This document shows positions 30,901 through 38,170 of a DNA stretch of 64,000 bases, one piece after another. The translations under genes and the position numbers were made by a program. Position 1 is the stretch's first letter. Each line of letters opens with the position of its first letter. The DNA is from Devosia sp. RR2S18 (GTDB lineage Bacteria; Pseudomonadota; Alphaproteobacteria; Rhizobiales; Devosiaceae), in NCBI RefSeq assembly GCF_030177755.1, contig NZ_CP126539.1, positions 1,450,001-1,514,000 of the forward strand, read 5' to 3'. Under the pieces are notes generated by a model. It was not told the origin of the DNA. It ran no database searches and saw only the letters and a list, made by a program, of their open reading frames with translations.

Positions 30901-31657
30901 TCTCGGGGTAGACCAATTGGCTCCCGAAGTCTTCCCCACCATTGCCCGTCTTGAGGACGTCCTCACGATGGATGGGGCCGCTCTCGAGGCCGTCATGGGG
31001 ATGGCCCTGGAGCGGGGCGCCTTCACCGCGCCTGCGGTGACGGGTGCCTTCACGATTGCTGGCGGTGTCGTGCGCCTCACCAATTTTATCATGGAAGGCG
31101 AGGCGGCGCGGCTTGCCGGCACGTTGAACCTTGCCCTGCCCACCCTGGCGCTTGATGGCAGTTTCGCCCTGACACCGCTTGGCATCGACGATGCGAACGG
31201 GCTCGTCACCGCCGATACCGCCCGCATCATCGCCAATGTTGGCGGTACGCTGCTGCAGCCCGGGACGAGCATCGATCTGGAGGAGATGGTGGCGGCCGTT
31301 CAGGTGCGCGCCAATGAGCTCGAGGTGGAACGGCTCGAAGTGCTTCGCCAGGAAGATGCCGAGCGCCAGCGCGCCGCCGCCGAAGAGCGCAATCGCCTGA
31401 TCGAAGCCCAGCGGCAACGCGCCGCCGAGGAAGCGGCGCGGCTTGCAGCTGAAGAGGAAGCCCGCCTTGCCGCTGAAGAGGAAGCTCGGGCCGAGGCGGA
31501 AGACATACCCGCGCCGATGAAGGAGCCGCTTGAACAAATCCCCGAGCCAACACCTGATCTGCTGCCGAACCAGCCGGGGGAGCGCCTGCAATTGACGCTG
31601 CCGCCACCCGTGGTGAACCAGCCAATCGGTCCAGGCGTCAATCAACCAGTCTTCTAA
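27995..31657 (+). CDS. AsmA-family protein
   Basis: A large envelope protein of about 1220 residues with one N-terminal transmembrane helix (YIIVGLLAIVVLAGAFLAP) and a long beta-rich periplasmic body. The C-terminal AsmA-like segment (GNLTVANLGVD to GTLNLALPTLALDGSFALTPLG) resembles proteins proposed to move lipids between membranes. The last 130 residues are a charged Ala/Glu coiled coil with a 24-bp near-perfect tandem repeat (31441-31488) and a Pro-rich end. The GTG at 27995 gives the usual LNRIYII start; an ATG at 27956 is also possible. Confidence 0.88.
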   Translation: MLNRIYIIVGLLAIVVLAGAFLAPRFIQWGDYRTRMEELATGVLGTPVTIRGEIEFSLLPQPQLRFTNVLVGSPEEPAAIVDAVEAEFALMDFLRDNYTVTDLVLTAPVVDFSIDESGLFSSGVSIESSGNGIGLGQASITRGVVRVYDRRTGETFSADNVDGELALGGFSGPLQFQGAADYRGTRYGVRFNSAQADAAGLARVSAFVSPQDQSSSVSIDGAFTTGIAPKFDGTLVYRQSPPAAEAADEIRGDLVLESTLSASTDRVVLSGYTLQPDENRASARLTGAASIQLGARRSFDAVISGGVFSLPPRDANEDASTLPYELVRLLEELPAPLIPELPGQVGIDLAEVGLRGFAIRNLRLDASTDGEVWAIERATAQLPGETVVQVSGDLGRDNERPNFSGSFSLATERLDALAQLWRKPSEDNPLFNQPGRLEGRLRLGSDALGVSDAMLTLGENMHGVELRVGFGEEQRLDVVGQFEELSPLDSAILAALLPEPLIEPRFAASFPSGSVSLAAEGAHVLGLSGTGLLAEASWTDGGLAVSRLTAAEWGGLGLDGNLALAGTLAEPQISGELALAVPQVDAPALLALYDVLGTPVSWREALARSAPADLVVGISPTNPEGGQILTIDGVAGVAELDLRAELGGGATALTSGPLRLTASLEAEDADQLALQLGLDEPLFSGDGSMLVFVGLEGSPANSLEGTITASMGAESVSFSGDLLAGIDGQIQGVGQLDVTVEDASGLAAAAGASGISLPQLQASAGLRFEGDRLARLSGIAGTSDGTAVAGDLDMTRTGPMAVVEGGLTLETVSVEGLAAALFGEAALVPGAAVWPEGPIDMGGQQRSSRGDVAISAPSVAAAGEERMTDASFEFAWDETRTRLSQFAADTGEGAASFDLTVCCAGPLLDKTVSGRLTLAGAALAEVLPSSVSDGISGVLEGGVQFEATGSSIAELMGAMSGEGNLTVANLGVDQLAPEVFPTIARLEDVLTMDGAALEAVMGMALERGAFTAPAVTGAFTIAGGVVRLTNFIMEGEAARLAGTLNLALPTLALDGSFALTPLGIDDANGLVTADTARIIANVGGTLLQPGTSIDLEEMVAAVQVRANELEVERLEVLRQEDAERQRAAAEERNRLIEAQRQRAAEEAARLAAEEEARLAAEEEARAEAEDIPAPMKEPLEQIPEPTPDLLPNQPGERLQLTLPPPVVNQPIGPGVNQPVF

Positions 31658-31875
31658 GCCGTGTCAGCGTCGAGGCGCTGCTGATACCAGCGCAGCACCG
31701 CCAGCCGCGCTGCCGACGAAAGATTGGGCGTTTGTCGGGCTTCATCGATGGAGCGGATCAGCGCGGCGAGGGAGCATTGCTCGGCCGCCGCCATCGCTTC
31801 GAGCGCAGCCCAGAATTCGGGTTCAAGTGCAATGGACGTCCGGTGACCGGCGATGGACAGCGAGCGCTTGTCCAT
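31654..31875 (-). CDS. Ribbon-helix-helix domain protein
   Basis: A 73-residue protein of the RHH_4 type: KRSLSIAGHRTSIALEPEFWAALEAMA at the start forms the DNA-contacting strand and helix A. Such small proteins are presumed DNA-binding regulators and occur widely in Rhizobiales, often beside sspB. It lies 9 bp downstream of sspB on the same strand and ends tail-to-tail with the AsmA gene (4-nt overlap CTAA). Confidence 0.88.
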   Translation of the reverse strand: MDKRSLSIAGHRTSIALEPEFWAALEAMAAAEQCSLAALIRSIDEARQTPNLSSAARLAVLRWYQQRLDADTA

Positions 31876-31884
31876 GCGTCGGCG

Positions 31885-32370
31885 TCAGGGCTTCTTGCGG
31901 AAGGCGTCGAGGCTGACGACCTTTTCGCCGGTTTCCTCGTCCTTGGCTGCACCAGATGCTGCGCTCTCGACAGCCGCATCGGACTCGAGCTCCTGGCCGG
32001 GGGCACTGGGTGCGTTGGCCGGATCAAATTGCAGTCCGAATTGCACGGAGGGGTCGAAGAATCCTTTGATTGCAGCGAAGGGGATCACCAGCATCTCGGG
32101 CTGGCCATCAAAGCTTAGGCCCACTTCAAACGCGGTCTCGGTGACCTTGAGATCCCAATACTGGTTCTGCACCACAATCGTCATTTCCTTGTCGTACTGG
32201 GAGAGCAATTTCTCGCTCAGCCGCACACCAGGCGCGCGGGTGACAAACGAAATGAAGAAGTGATGGTCGCCCGGCAGGCCCGTTTTGGCGACCTCCGACA
32301 GCACCTTGCGCACGACGCCGCGCAGGGCTTCCTGAGCGAGAATGTCGTAGCGCATGTGATCTTCGGCCAT
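31885..32370 (-). CDS. sspB: ClpXP adaptor SspB (alpha type)
   Basis: Adaptor that delivers SsrA-tagged proteins to the ClpXP protease. The 161-residue protein has the SspB core (MRYDILAQEALRGVVRKVL, HHFFISFVTRAPGV, PFAAIKGFFDPSVQFGLQF) and a flexible acidic linker ending in VVSLDAFRKKP, the likely ClpX-binding tail. ATG at 32370 is preferred to an upstream GTG. It sits just downstream of ssrA on the same strand. Confidence 0.93.
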   Translation of the reverse strand: MAEDHMRYDILAQEALRGVVRKVLSEVAKTGLPGDHHFFISFVTRAPGVRLSEKLLSQYDKEMTIVVQNQYWDLKVTETAFEVGLSFDGQPEMLVIPFAAIKGFFDPSVQFGLQFDPANAPSAPGQELESDAAVESAASGAAKDEETGEKVVSLDAFRKKP

Positions 32371-32469
32371 GGTCACCCTTCCGGTCTTGAGACGTCGAAT
32401 CCGAACGGCTCATATCAGCCCCACGTTCCAACGGAATTCAAGGGCCAAAGGCTGCATCATCAATGTTAA

Positions 32470-32789
32470 AGCTGAGTGCAGGCTTCTGTTGCCAGGTGCC
32501 TGCGAACCCCGCCTGTCGCCCGGCTAGGGGCGGAGGACTTAAATTCCCAGTGCTAGCACCGCTTACGCGGCGAGAGCGACCGGAGCCTTATGGTTGTCAT
32601 TTGCAACTATAAGTTTTGGACCGATAACGGTGGTACCTCACCGAGCAAAAGCACACCTTTTACGCCCTCGTCGAGCCTATTTCGCCCCCATGATTGCCTC
32701 CGAAGAGGTGTTGGTGGAGGCGCCGGGTACCGCCCCCGGGTCCGAAAGGTTTATTATGATGACCGTTTATTGCCATAGCCCTTGCGGGC
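32470..32789 (-). ncRNA. ssrA: Circularly permuted two-piece tmRNA (SsrA)
   Basis: Read on the minus strand, the gene is permuted as in other alphaproteobacteria. The acceptor RNA comes first and ends CGCCTCCACCA (3' end at 32712). A 22-nt spacer with a CCTCttcgGAGG hairpin is removed, and the coding RNA starts GGGGGCG at 32689. The acceptor stem pairs with the G3-U70 wobble that is the alanine identity element. The tag frame is 32604-32563: ANDNHKAPVALAA then TAA, after the usual ATAGTT. The outer ends (about 32789 and 32470) are estimates. It rescues stalled ribosomes. Confidence 0.93.
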
Positions 32790-32795
32790 AAGGTC

Positions 32796-32824
32796 AATGT
32801 AGGAGCCAAGCCGGCCAGTGGAAA
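32796..32824 (-). promoter_or_regulatory. Predicted promoter of ssrA
   Basis: On the minus strand TTTCCA (32824-32819) and TACATT (32801-32796) are 17 nt apart, four matches each to the -35 and -10 consensus. Transcription would start near 32789, at the expected 5' end of the acceptor piece. Confidence 0.45.
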
Positions 32825-32944
32825 GACCCCTGACGAATTTTTTTACATGACAGGCTGGCTGTCGGCACCGCGACACTCCTGACGCGGCCTGACAGCAGAG
32901 CCTGGGCATAGTCTTCCGAGACGCCAATTGAGAGGGACTACCCG

Positions 32945-33373
32945 ATGGAAGCTCAAGAGATACTGCGCGGCCGGTTGATCGACCATATTCAACTGGTCGT
33001 TCGCGACCTGGCGGCAAGCCGGCGCTTCTACGAGACGACCCTTGCGGCCCTCGGCATAGAGTTGGGTGGCGAAGGGGAAGATTATTTCTGGGTAGACGAG
33101 CTTTTCGTCTCCAGCGGGACCAGTGCGGCGGCGCAGGGCCAACTGACGGGCCGACACCATCTCGCCTTCCAGGCCAACAGCACCGCAGCGGTCGAGGCGT
33201 TCCACGCTGCCGGCCTAGCCAATGGCGGCACCGACAATGGCGCTCCGGGCAAGCGGCCCTACCATCCCGGCTATTTTGCCGCTTTCGTGCTGGATCCGGA
33301 CGGCAACAATATCGAGGCGGTCTATCATGGCGAAGCCAACCGCAGCGCGGACGCCGTCCGGATCACCTTCTGA
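32945..33373 (+). CDS. VOC family (glyoxalase-like) protein
   Basis: A 142-residue protein with one vicinal-oxygen-chelate domain: IDHIQLVVRDLAASRRFYETTL at residues 13-34 and FVLDPDGNNIEAVYHG near 120, where His15 and the late Glu are candidate metal ligands; HHLAF near 73 supplies another. The substrate is unknown; relatives include glyoxalase I, dioxygenases and fosfomycin-type resistance proteins. GAGGGA lies upstream of the ATG. Confidence 0.85.
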   Translation: MEAQEILRGRLIDHIQLVVRDLAASRRFYETTLAALGIELGGEGEDYFWVDELFVSSGTSAAAQGQLTGRHHLAFQANSTAAVEAFHAAGLANGGTDNGAPGKRPYHPGYFAAFVLDPDGNNIEAVYHGEANRSADAVRITF

Positions 33374-33380
33374 CCGATCC

Positions 33381-33632
33381 TCATTCCTGCGCCGGTCCGT
33401 TCCAGCGCATCTTCATGTAGACGCCGCCGGAGGCGAGCTCATCCAGCATCTGCACTAGCCGCTGCTGCTTGGTCTCGTCCCGCTTCGCCTTGTTGATCCA
33501 CATCAGATAGTCATTGCGCTGGTAAGGCGGCCGCGCCCGGTATTTGTCCCACAGGCCCCTCTCCTCCAGAGCAGCGGCAACGAAGTCGGGCATGTTCTCG
33601 CGGGCGCGAAGGGGACGCAGAACTGGGCTCAT
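33381..33632 (-). CDS. YdeI/OmpD-associated (OmdA) domain protein
   Basis: An 83-residue protein matching the C-terminal OmdA domain of YdeI-like proteins: MPDFVAAALEERGLWDKYRA, then QRNDYLMWINKAKRDETKQQR and MLDELASGG. Full-length relatives are about twice as long, so this is a single-domain form. GAGGAG is 7 nt before the ATG at 33632, which decides the start. The molecular function is not established. Confidence 0.8.
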   Translation of the reverse strand: MSPVLRPLRARENMPDFVAAALEERGLWDKYRARPPYQRNDYLMWINKAKRDETKQQRLVQMLDELASGGVYMKMRWNGPAQE

Positions 33633-33786
33633 AGCCGATCTCCTCAGGCGAATGACCCCTGCAGCATACCGCATCAAGGGGCAGGGGATGGCAGGAGTAC
33701 ATGCGGTGTTCTGTTACCGCTCCAATCCGGTGCAGAAGTGATCAGAGTGGCGGCAGCAAAGACCGAATCGGCCTATCCTTGATGCC

Positions 33787-34581
33787 ATGCAGCCCTACCT
33801 TCAGCTACTTTCCGATATCCTTGAGCACGGAACCGACAAAGCGGACCGCACCGGCACCGGAACGCGCTCCTTGTTCGGCTACCAGATGCGGTTCGACCTC
33901 TCCAAGGGTTTCCCGCTGGTCACCACCAAAAAGCTGCACCTTAAGTCCATCGTTTATGAACTCCTCTGGTTCATCCGCGGCGAGACCAATGTGCGCTGGC
34001 TGCAGGAGCGCGGCGTTAAGATTTGGGATGAATGGGCTGACGAGAATGGCGATCTTGGCCCGGTCTATGGCTCGCAATGGCGGAGTTGGCCGGCACCGGA
34101 CGGGCGCAAGATTGATCAGCTCGGCCAGGTGGTCGACTCCATTCGCACCAAGCCCGACTCGCGGCGCCACATCGTCTCGGCCTGGAACCCGGCGGAAGTG
34201 GACGAGATGGCCCTGCCGCCCTGTCACTGCCTTTTCCAGTTCTATGTTGCCAATGGCAAGCTCAGTTGCCAGCTGTACCAGCGCTCGGCCGACACCTTCC
34301 TGGGCGTCCCGTTCAACATCGCGTCCTACGCTCTCCTCACCCATATGGTGGCGCAGGTGACGGGCCTGGGCGTCGGCGACTTTGTCCATACCTTCGGTGA
34401 CGTGCACCTTTATTCCAACCATTTCGAGCAGGCCCGCCTGCAATTGACGCGCGAGCCGCGCCCCTTGCCGCGCATCGTCATGAACTCAGAGGTGCAGCGG
34501 CTGGAAGATTTCACCTTCGAGGATTTCACCTTCCAAGGCTATGATCCGCACCCCCACATCAAGGCGGCCGTGTCGGTATGA
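33787..34581 (+). CDS. thyA: Thymidylate synthase ThyA
   Basis: Converts dUMP to dTMP using methylene-tetrahydrofolate, producing dihydrofolate that FolA (2 kb downstream) recycles. The 264-residue length equals the E. coli enzyme and the catalytic cysteine falls at residue 146 in the context [32 protein letters not shown] and [17 protein letters not shown] are family-typical. The stop overlaps the next gene by 4 nt. Confidence 0.97.
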   Translation: MQPYLQLLSDILEHGTDKADRTGTGTRSLFGYQMRFDLSKGFPLVTTKKLHLKSIVYELLWFIRGETNVRWLQERGVKIWDEWADENGDLGPVYGSQWRSWPAPDGRKIDQLGQVVDSIRTKPDSRRHIVSAWNPAEVDEMALPPCHCLFQFYVANGKLSCQLYQRSADTFLGVPFNIASYALLTHMVAQVTGLGVGDFVHTFGDVHLYSNHFEQARLQLTREPRPLPRIVMNSEVQRLEDFTFEDFTFQGYDPHPHIKAAVSV

Positions 34582-34913
34582 CCCGCAGCCTTGCGGACCT
34601 GAGGGACATGGTCCGCGCAGTCTCGGACGTTTACGCGGAGCGGTTCAGCATTGACCGCAGTGAAGATTGGTACCTTCTTAAGCTGCAGGAGGAAGTGGGC
34701 GAGCTTACTGCTGAATACTTGCGTCTGGCGGGCAGGGCACGACCCAATGGTGAGGCGCCAGGCGAGGTGGCCATCGCCATGGCCGACGAGGCGGCAGACG
34801 TCCTGGCCATGCTGCTGCTATTTGCCGGGCAAAACCAGATCGATCTTGAGGCGGCACTAGAACGCAAATGGTTCCGCTATCTTCCTCAGGGCACATCTGA
34901 AGAATTAGGTTAG
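34578..34913 (+). CDS. MazG-like nucleotide pyrophosphohydrolase
   Basis: A 111-residue all-alpha NTP pyrophosphohydrolase. The metal-binding pattern is [10 protein letters not shown] near residue 38 followed by [12 protein letters not shown] near 70, the EExxE...ExxD arrangement of MazG/dUTPase-like enzymes. It probably hydrolyses a non-standard or excess nucleotide; the substrate is unproven. The ATGA overlap with thyA implies coupled translation and suggests a nucleotide-pool role. Confidence 0.82.
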   Translation: MTRSLADLRDMVRAVSDVYAERFSIDRSEDWYLLKLQEEVGELTAEYLRLAGRARPNGEAPGEVAIAMADEAADVLAMLLLFAGQNQIDLEAALERKWFRYLPQGTSEELG

Positions 34914-34983
34914 TTTCATCTACATGGCCGTGCGAGATGTCCGCTAAGTAGTTGAACCGGCAAACGCAAAAGGAACCTTGGTG

Positions 34984-35988
34984 ATGCGTATCGCAGCCGC
35001 GCTCGTATTCTGCTCCCTGGCTGGGGCTTGCCTCGCCAATGACACCACTGCCGTTCTGACCACGGGCGGGCTGGAATTCGTCACCAATGAGCACGTGGTT
35101 ATGGAGAGCGAAGACCTCTTCATCTCCAAGCAAGAAATCCGGGTCGCCTACACTTTCCGAAACCAAGGTGAGGTGGATCAGGATGTGCTGATTGCCTTCC
35201 CCATGCCTGACCTCGTGCCCAATCAGCATTCCATCGTGGGCTATCCCGAGGGACCGAACGATAACCTCTTTTCCTTCGAGACCACCGTGGACGGCGAACC
35301 CGTCAACGCCGAATTGCACGAATATGCCTTTGCCCTGGGCGTGGATCGCACCGAAACGCTGAGCGAACTCGGCATCCCGCTTGTGCCCTTCAGCGATGCG
35401 GCACGCGAGGCGACCGACACGCTCGACGTGGAGACACGGGAGCGCCTTCTCCGCCTTGGGCTTCTCGCGCCAGACGAATTCGACGCAGGGGAGGGCTGGG
35501 AAAAACACTACTGGCCGGCATGGACCTACAAGGCCACCTACACCTGGGAGGCTCACTTTCCGGCGGGAGAGACCGTCACCGTCGAGCACCGCTACAAGCC
35601 CAGCATCGGCGGCACGGTTGGCGTCTCCTTTCTCTATGAGCCCAGCGAGGGCTACGACCCGGCCTCCGACTACGCCAAAAAGTACTGCACCGACGAAGCG
35701 TTCATCGGTGCTGTGCGCAAGACGCTGGCCAATCCCGATGAGCCATGGAGCGCTCCTTTCTACGAAACCTGGATTTCCTACATCCTCTCCACAGGGGGCA
35801 ATTGGTCCGGCGGCGCCATCGAGAATTTTCGGCTGGTAGTCGACAAAGGCTCGCCGGAGAACCTCGTCTCATTCTGCGGCGACGATGTCCGCAAGATCGG
35901 TCCCACCACCTTCGAGATGGTCAAGCAGAACTTCTGGCCGGAACGCGAGCTTGAGATCCTCATCCTTGAGCGCCAGGACGACCTATGA
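34984..35988 (+). CDS. DUF4424-like secreted protein
   Basis: A 334-residue protein with a short signal peptide (about 1-19) and a periplasmic body. The order ISKQEIRVAYTFRNQGEVDQDVLIAFPMP, WKATYTW-type strand and a final ENFRLVVDKG with a paired-Cys region resembles DUF4424 proteins. The function is unknown. The ATG at 34984 is chosen with AAGGA 9 nt upstream; GTG and TTG lie just before it. It overlaps the GNAT gene by 4 nt. Confidence 0.75.
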   Translation: MRIAAALVFCSLAGACLANDTTAVLTTGGLEFVTNEHVVMESEDLFISKQEIRVAYTFRNQGEVDQDVLIAFPMPDLVPNQHSIVGYPEGPNDNLFSFETTVDGEPVNAELHEYAFALGVDRTETLSELGIPLVPFSDAAREATDTLDVETRERLLRLGLLAPDEFDAGEGWEKHYWPAWTYKATYTWEAHFPAGETVTVEHRYKPSIGGTVGVSFLYEPSEGYDPASDYAKKYCTDEAFIGAVRKTLANPDEPWSAPFYETWISYILSTGGNWSGGAIENFRLVVDKGSPENLVSFCGDDVRKIGPTTFEMVKQNFWPERELEILILERQDDL

Positions 35989-36464
35989 CTTTGACGATCA
36001 GGCCGGCCGCACCGGCTGACGCAGGGCACATCCTGCGTTTCATCAGCGAGTTGGCCGAATACGAAAAGCTTGGCCATGAGGCAACGGCGAGCGCTGCCGA
36101 TATTGAGCGCGACTTCTTCGGTGCCGAACCCAAGGTGTTCTGCGAAATCGCCGAGTGGAATGGCGAGCCGGCCGGCTTTGCTGTCTGGTTCTACACCTTC
36201 TCGACGTTCCAGGGCCGACATGGCATTTGGCTAGAGGATCTTTTCGTGCGCCCTCAGATGCGGGACAAGGGCATCGGCAAGTCGCTACTGGCCGAGCTAG
36301 CCCGGCGCTGTGTCGAGGAAGGGCTGGGACGCCTAGAATGGTGGGTGCTCGATTGGAATGAGCCCTCCATTGAGTTCTACAAGGCGCAAGGAGGCACCAT
36401 GATGGATGAGTGGACTAAGGTTCGGGTGGACGGCGTAGCGCTCACTGCATTGGCAGCGCGCTGA
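35985..36464 (+). CDS. GNAT family N-acetyltransferase
   Basis: A 159-residue acetyl-CoA-dependent acetyltransferase of the diamine-acetyltransferase-like subgroup: IRPAAPADAGHILRFISELAEYEKL at the start, the strand GIWLEDLFVRPQMRDKGIG with the pyrophosphate-binding loop near residues 78-97, and LEWWVLDWNEPSIEFYKAQG near the end. The acceptor is unknown. It overlaps the upstream gene by 4 nt and folA by 1 nt, so all three are co-translated. Confidence 0.9.
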   Translation: MTLTIRPAAPADAGHILRFISELAEYEKLGHEATASAADIERDFFGAEPKVFCEIAEWNGEPAGFAVWFYTFSTFQGRHGIWLEDLFVRPQMRDKGIGKSLLAELARRCVEEGLGRLEWWVLDWNEPSIEFYKAQGGTMMDEWTKVRVDGVALTALAAR

Positions 36465-36985
36465 TGGCCAAAATCGCCATGATCGCTGCAGTCGCCGAGA
36501 ATGGCGTCATCGGGTCGGACCAGTCGATCCCCTGGCGCATTCCTTCCGACTCCGGCTTTTTCAAGCGGACCACCATGGGCAAGCCGATGGTAATGGGGCG
36601 CAAACAGTTTGAAACCGTCGGCAAGCCGCTGCCGGGCCGCACCAACATTATTGTGACCCGGCAGGCTGGCTATCAGCCCGAGGGCGTCTTGGTCTTCGAC
36701 TCCGTCGAAGCAGCACTGACTGCGGCCCAGCAGATTGCCCAGCGTGACGGCGTCGACGAGGTCATGGTGATCGGGGGCGGCGAGATCTACGAGCAGGTTT
36801 TGAGCCAGGCTGAGCGGCTCTACATCACGCATGTGGACCTCAGTCCCGAGGGCGATGTCCGCTTCCCCGAGATCGCGCCTGAGGAGTGGAGCGTCGTCGA
36901 TCTGCCCGAGGTAGCGCCTGATCCCCGCGACGAGGCAAGCTACCGCGTCAAAGTGTACGCGCGGCGGCGGGACAGCCTACATTGA
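36464..36985 (+). CDS. folA: Dihydrofolate reductase
   Basis: Regenerates tetrahydrofolate consumed by ThyA. The 173-residue protein has AVAENGVIGSDQSIPWRIPSD near the start with the catalytic Asp in PSDSGFFKR, then the NADPH-binding MGRKQFETVGKPLPGRTNI, VMVIGGGEIYEQ near 105 and a C-terminal strand YRVKVYARR. It shares one base with the GNAT stop. Confidence 0.96.
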   Translation: MAKIAMIAAVAENGVIGSDQSIPWRIPSDSGFFKRTTMGKPMVMGRKQFETVGKPLPGRTNIIVTRQAGYQPEGVLVFDSVEAALTAAQQIAQRDGVDEVMVIGGGEIYEQVLSQAERLYITHVDLSPEGDVRFPEIAPEEWSVVDLPEVAPDPRDEASYRVKVYARRRDSLH

Positions 36986-37009
36986 TCGCTGTGAACGCTT
37001 GCCTATATA
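36982..37009 (+). promoter_or_regulatory. Predicted promoter of hflKC
   Basis: TTGATC (36982-36987) and TATATA (37004-37009) lie 16 nt apart, 40 nt before the hflK ATG and overlapping the end of folA. The match to the housekeeping consensus is four of six in each box. Confidence 0.4.
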
Positions 37010-37048
37010 AGACGGCGAACGAACTAGGTTTTATCCGAAAGGAACGCG

Positions 37049-38167
37049 ATGCCCTGGGAGAGTAATGGAGGCGGGGGTGGCCGCAACAATGGCGGCCCAT
37101 GGGGTCAAGCCCCAGGGGGCGGCGGTGGTGGCGGACCACGTCGGCCGGGAGGCGGCAATACGCCGAACCTCGAAGACATTCTCGCCCGCGGACGCGCACA
37201 ATTTGGCGGCGGCCTTCCGGGGGGCCGTTGGGCCATCATCGGCGGCGTCGTCTTGCTGCTGGGCTTTTGGGCACTGAATTCGGTTTACACCGTGGACCCG
37301 CAGGAAGTTGGCGTGGAGTTGCGCTTTGGTGAGCCCAAGCCCGACCTGTCCTCGCCCGGACTGCATTTCCACCTCTGGCCAGTTGAAACCGTCGAGCGCG
37401 TTTCTGTGACTGAGAACCAGACCGTTATTGGTACGGCATCTGGCACCGGGGCGGGAGCTGGCATTAACGACAGCGATGGACTGATGCTGTCGGGTGACCA
37501 GAACATCGTCGATGTTCGCTTCTCCGTCCTTTGGGCGGTTTCGGACCCGATCAACTACCTCTTCAACGTGCGCAATCCCGAAGAAATGGTCCGCAACGCT
37601 GGCGAAAGCGCTATGCGTGAAGTGGTTGGCCGCCGGCCGGCCCAGGACATCTTCCGCGATGACCGCGCTGGCATTGCCATCGAGGTGCAGCAGATTACCC
37701 AGGCTATTCTCGACAGCTATGGCTTGGGCGTGCGGATCAGCCAGATCTCCATTGAAAACGCGGCACCGCCGGCCGAAGTCGCCGATGCGTTCAACGAAGT
37801 GCAGCGTGCCGAGCAGGACGAGGACCGTCTGCAGGAAGAGGCTCGTTCCTACGCTAACACCCTCTTGGGTGATGCGCGTGGTCGCGCCGCCGCCCTGCGC
37901 GAAGATGCTGCTGCCTACACCAACCGCGTGGTGCAGGAAGCAACCGGTGAAGCCCAGCGCTTCATTGCCATCTTCAATGAATATGCCAGTGCACCTGCGG
38001 TCACCCGGAAGCGTCTCTTCCTGGAGACCATGGAAGAAGTTTTCGGCGGCACTGAGAAGGTGCTGATCGAGAGCAGTGCCAATGGACAGGGTGTCGTACC
38101 ATATCTGCCGCTGCCTGAACTCCGCAGCCCGACGGGTACCCCGACGACAAATGCGGTGGGGAACTAA
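37049..38167 (+). CDS. hflK: Membrane protease regulator HflK
   Basis: Inner-membrane SPFH/prohibitin protein that with HflC forms a cage around FtsH and modulates its proteolysis. The 372-residue protein has a Gly/Asn-rich cytoplasmic N-terminus (about 1-50), one transmembrane helix (about 58-76), the SPFH domain (VDPQEVGVELRFGEP onward) and a helical region (AEQDEDRLQEEARSYA). AAAGGAA precedes the ATG. hflC starts 3 bp after its stop. Confidence 0.95.
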   Translation: MPWESNGGGGGRNNGGPWGQAPGGGGGGGPRRPGGGNTPNLEDILARGRAQFGGGLPGGRWAIIGGVVLLLGFWALNSVYTVDPQEVGVELRFGEPKPDLSSPGLHFHLWPVETVERVSVTENQTVIGTASGTGAGAGINDSDGLMLSGDQNIVDVRFSVLWAVSDPINYLFNVRNPEEMVRNAGESAMREVVGRRPAQDIFRDDRAGIAIEVQQITQAILDSYGLGVRISQISIENAAPPAEVADAFNEVQRAEQDEDRLQEEARSYANTLLGDARGRAAALREDAAAYTNRVVQEATGEAQRFIAIFNEYASAPAVTRKRLFLETMEEVFGGTEKVLIESSANGQGVVPYLPLPELRSPTGTPTTNAVGN

Positions 38168-38170
38168 GCC

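Noticed and set aside
30004..31272. 422-residue minus-strand frame
   Set aside because: Antisense of the AsmA-like gene; low-complexity Ser/Ala composition and no motif.
32590..32833. Small plus-strand frames at 32590 and 32594
   Set aside because: They lie across the minus-strand tmRNA; the RNA features explain the sequence.
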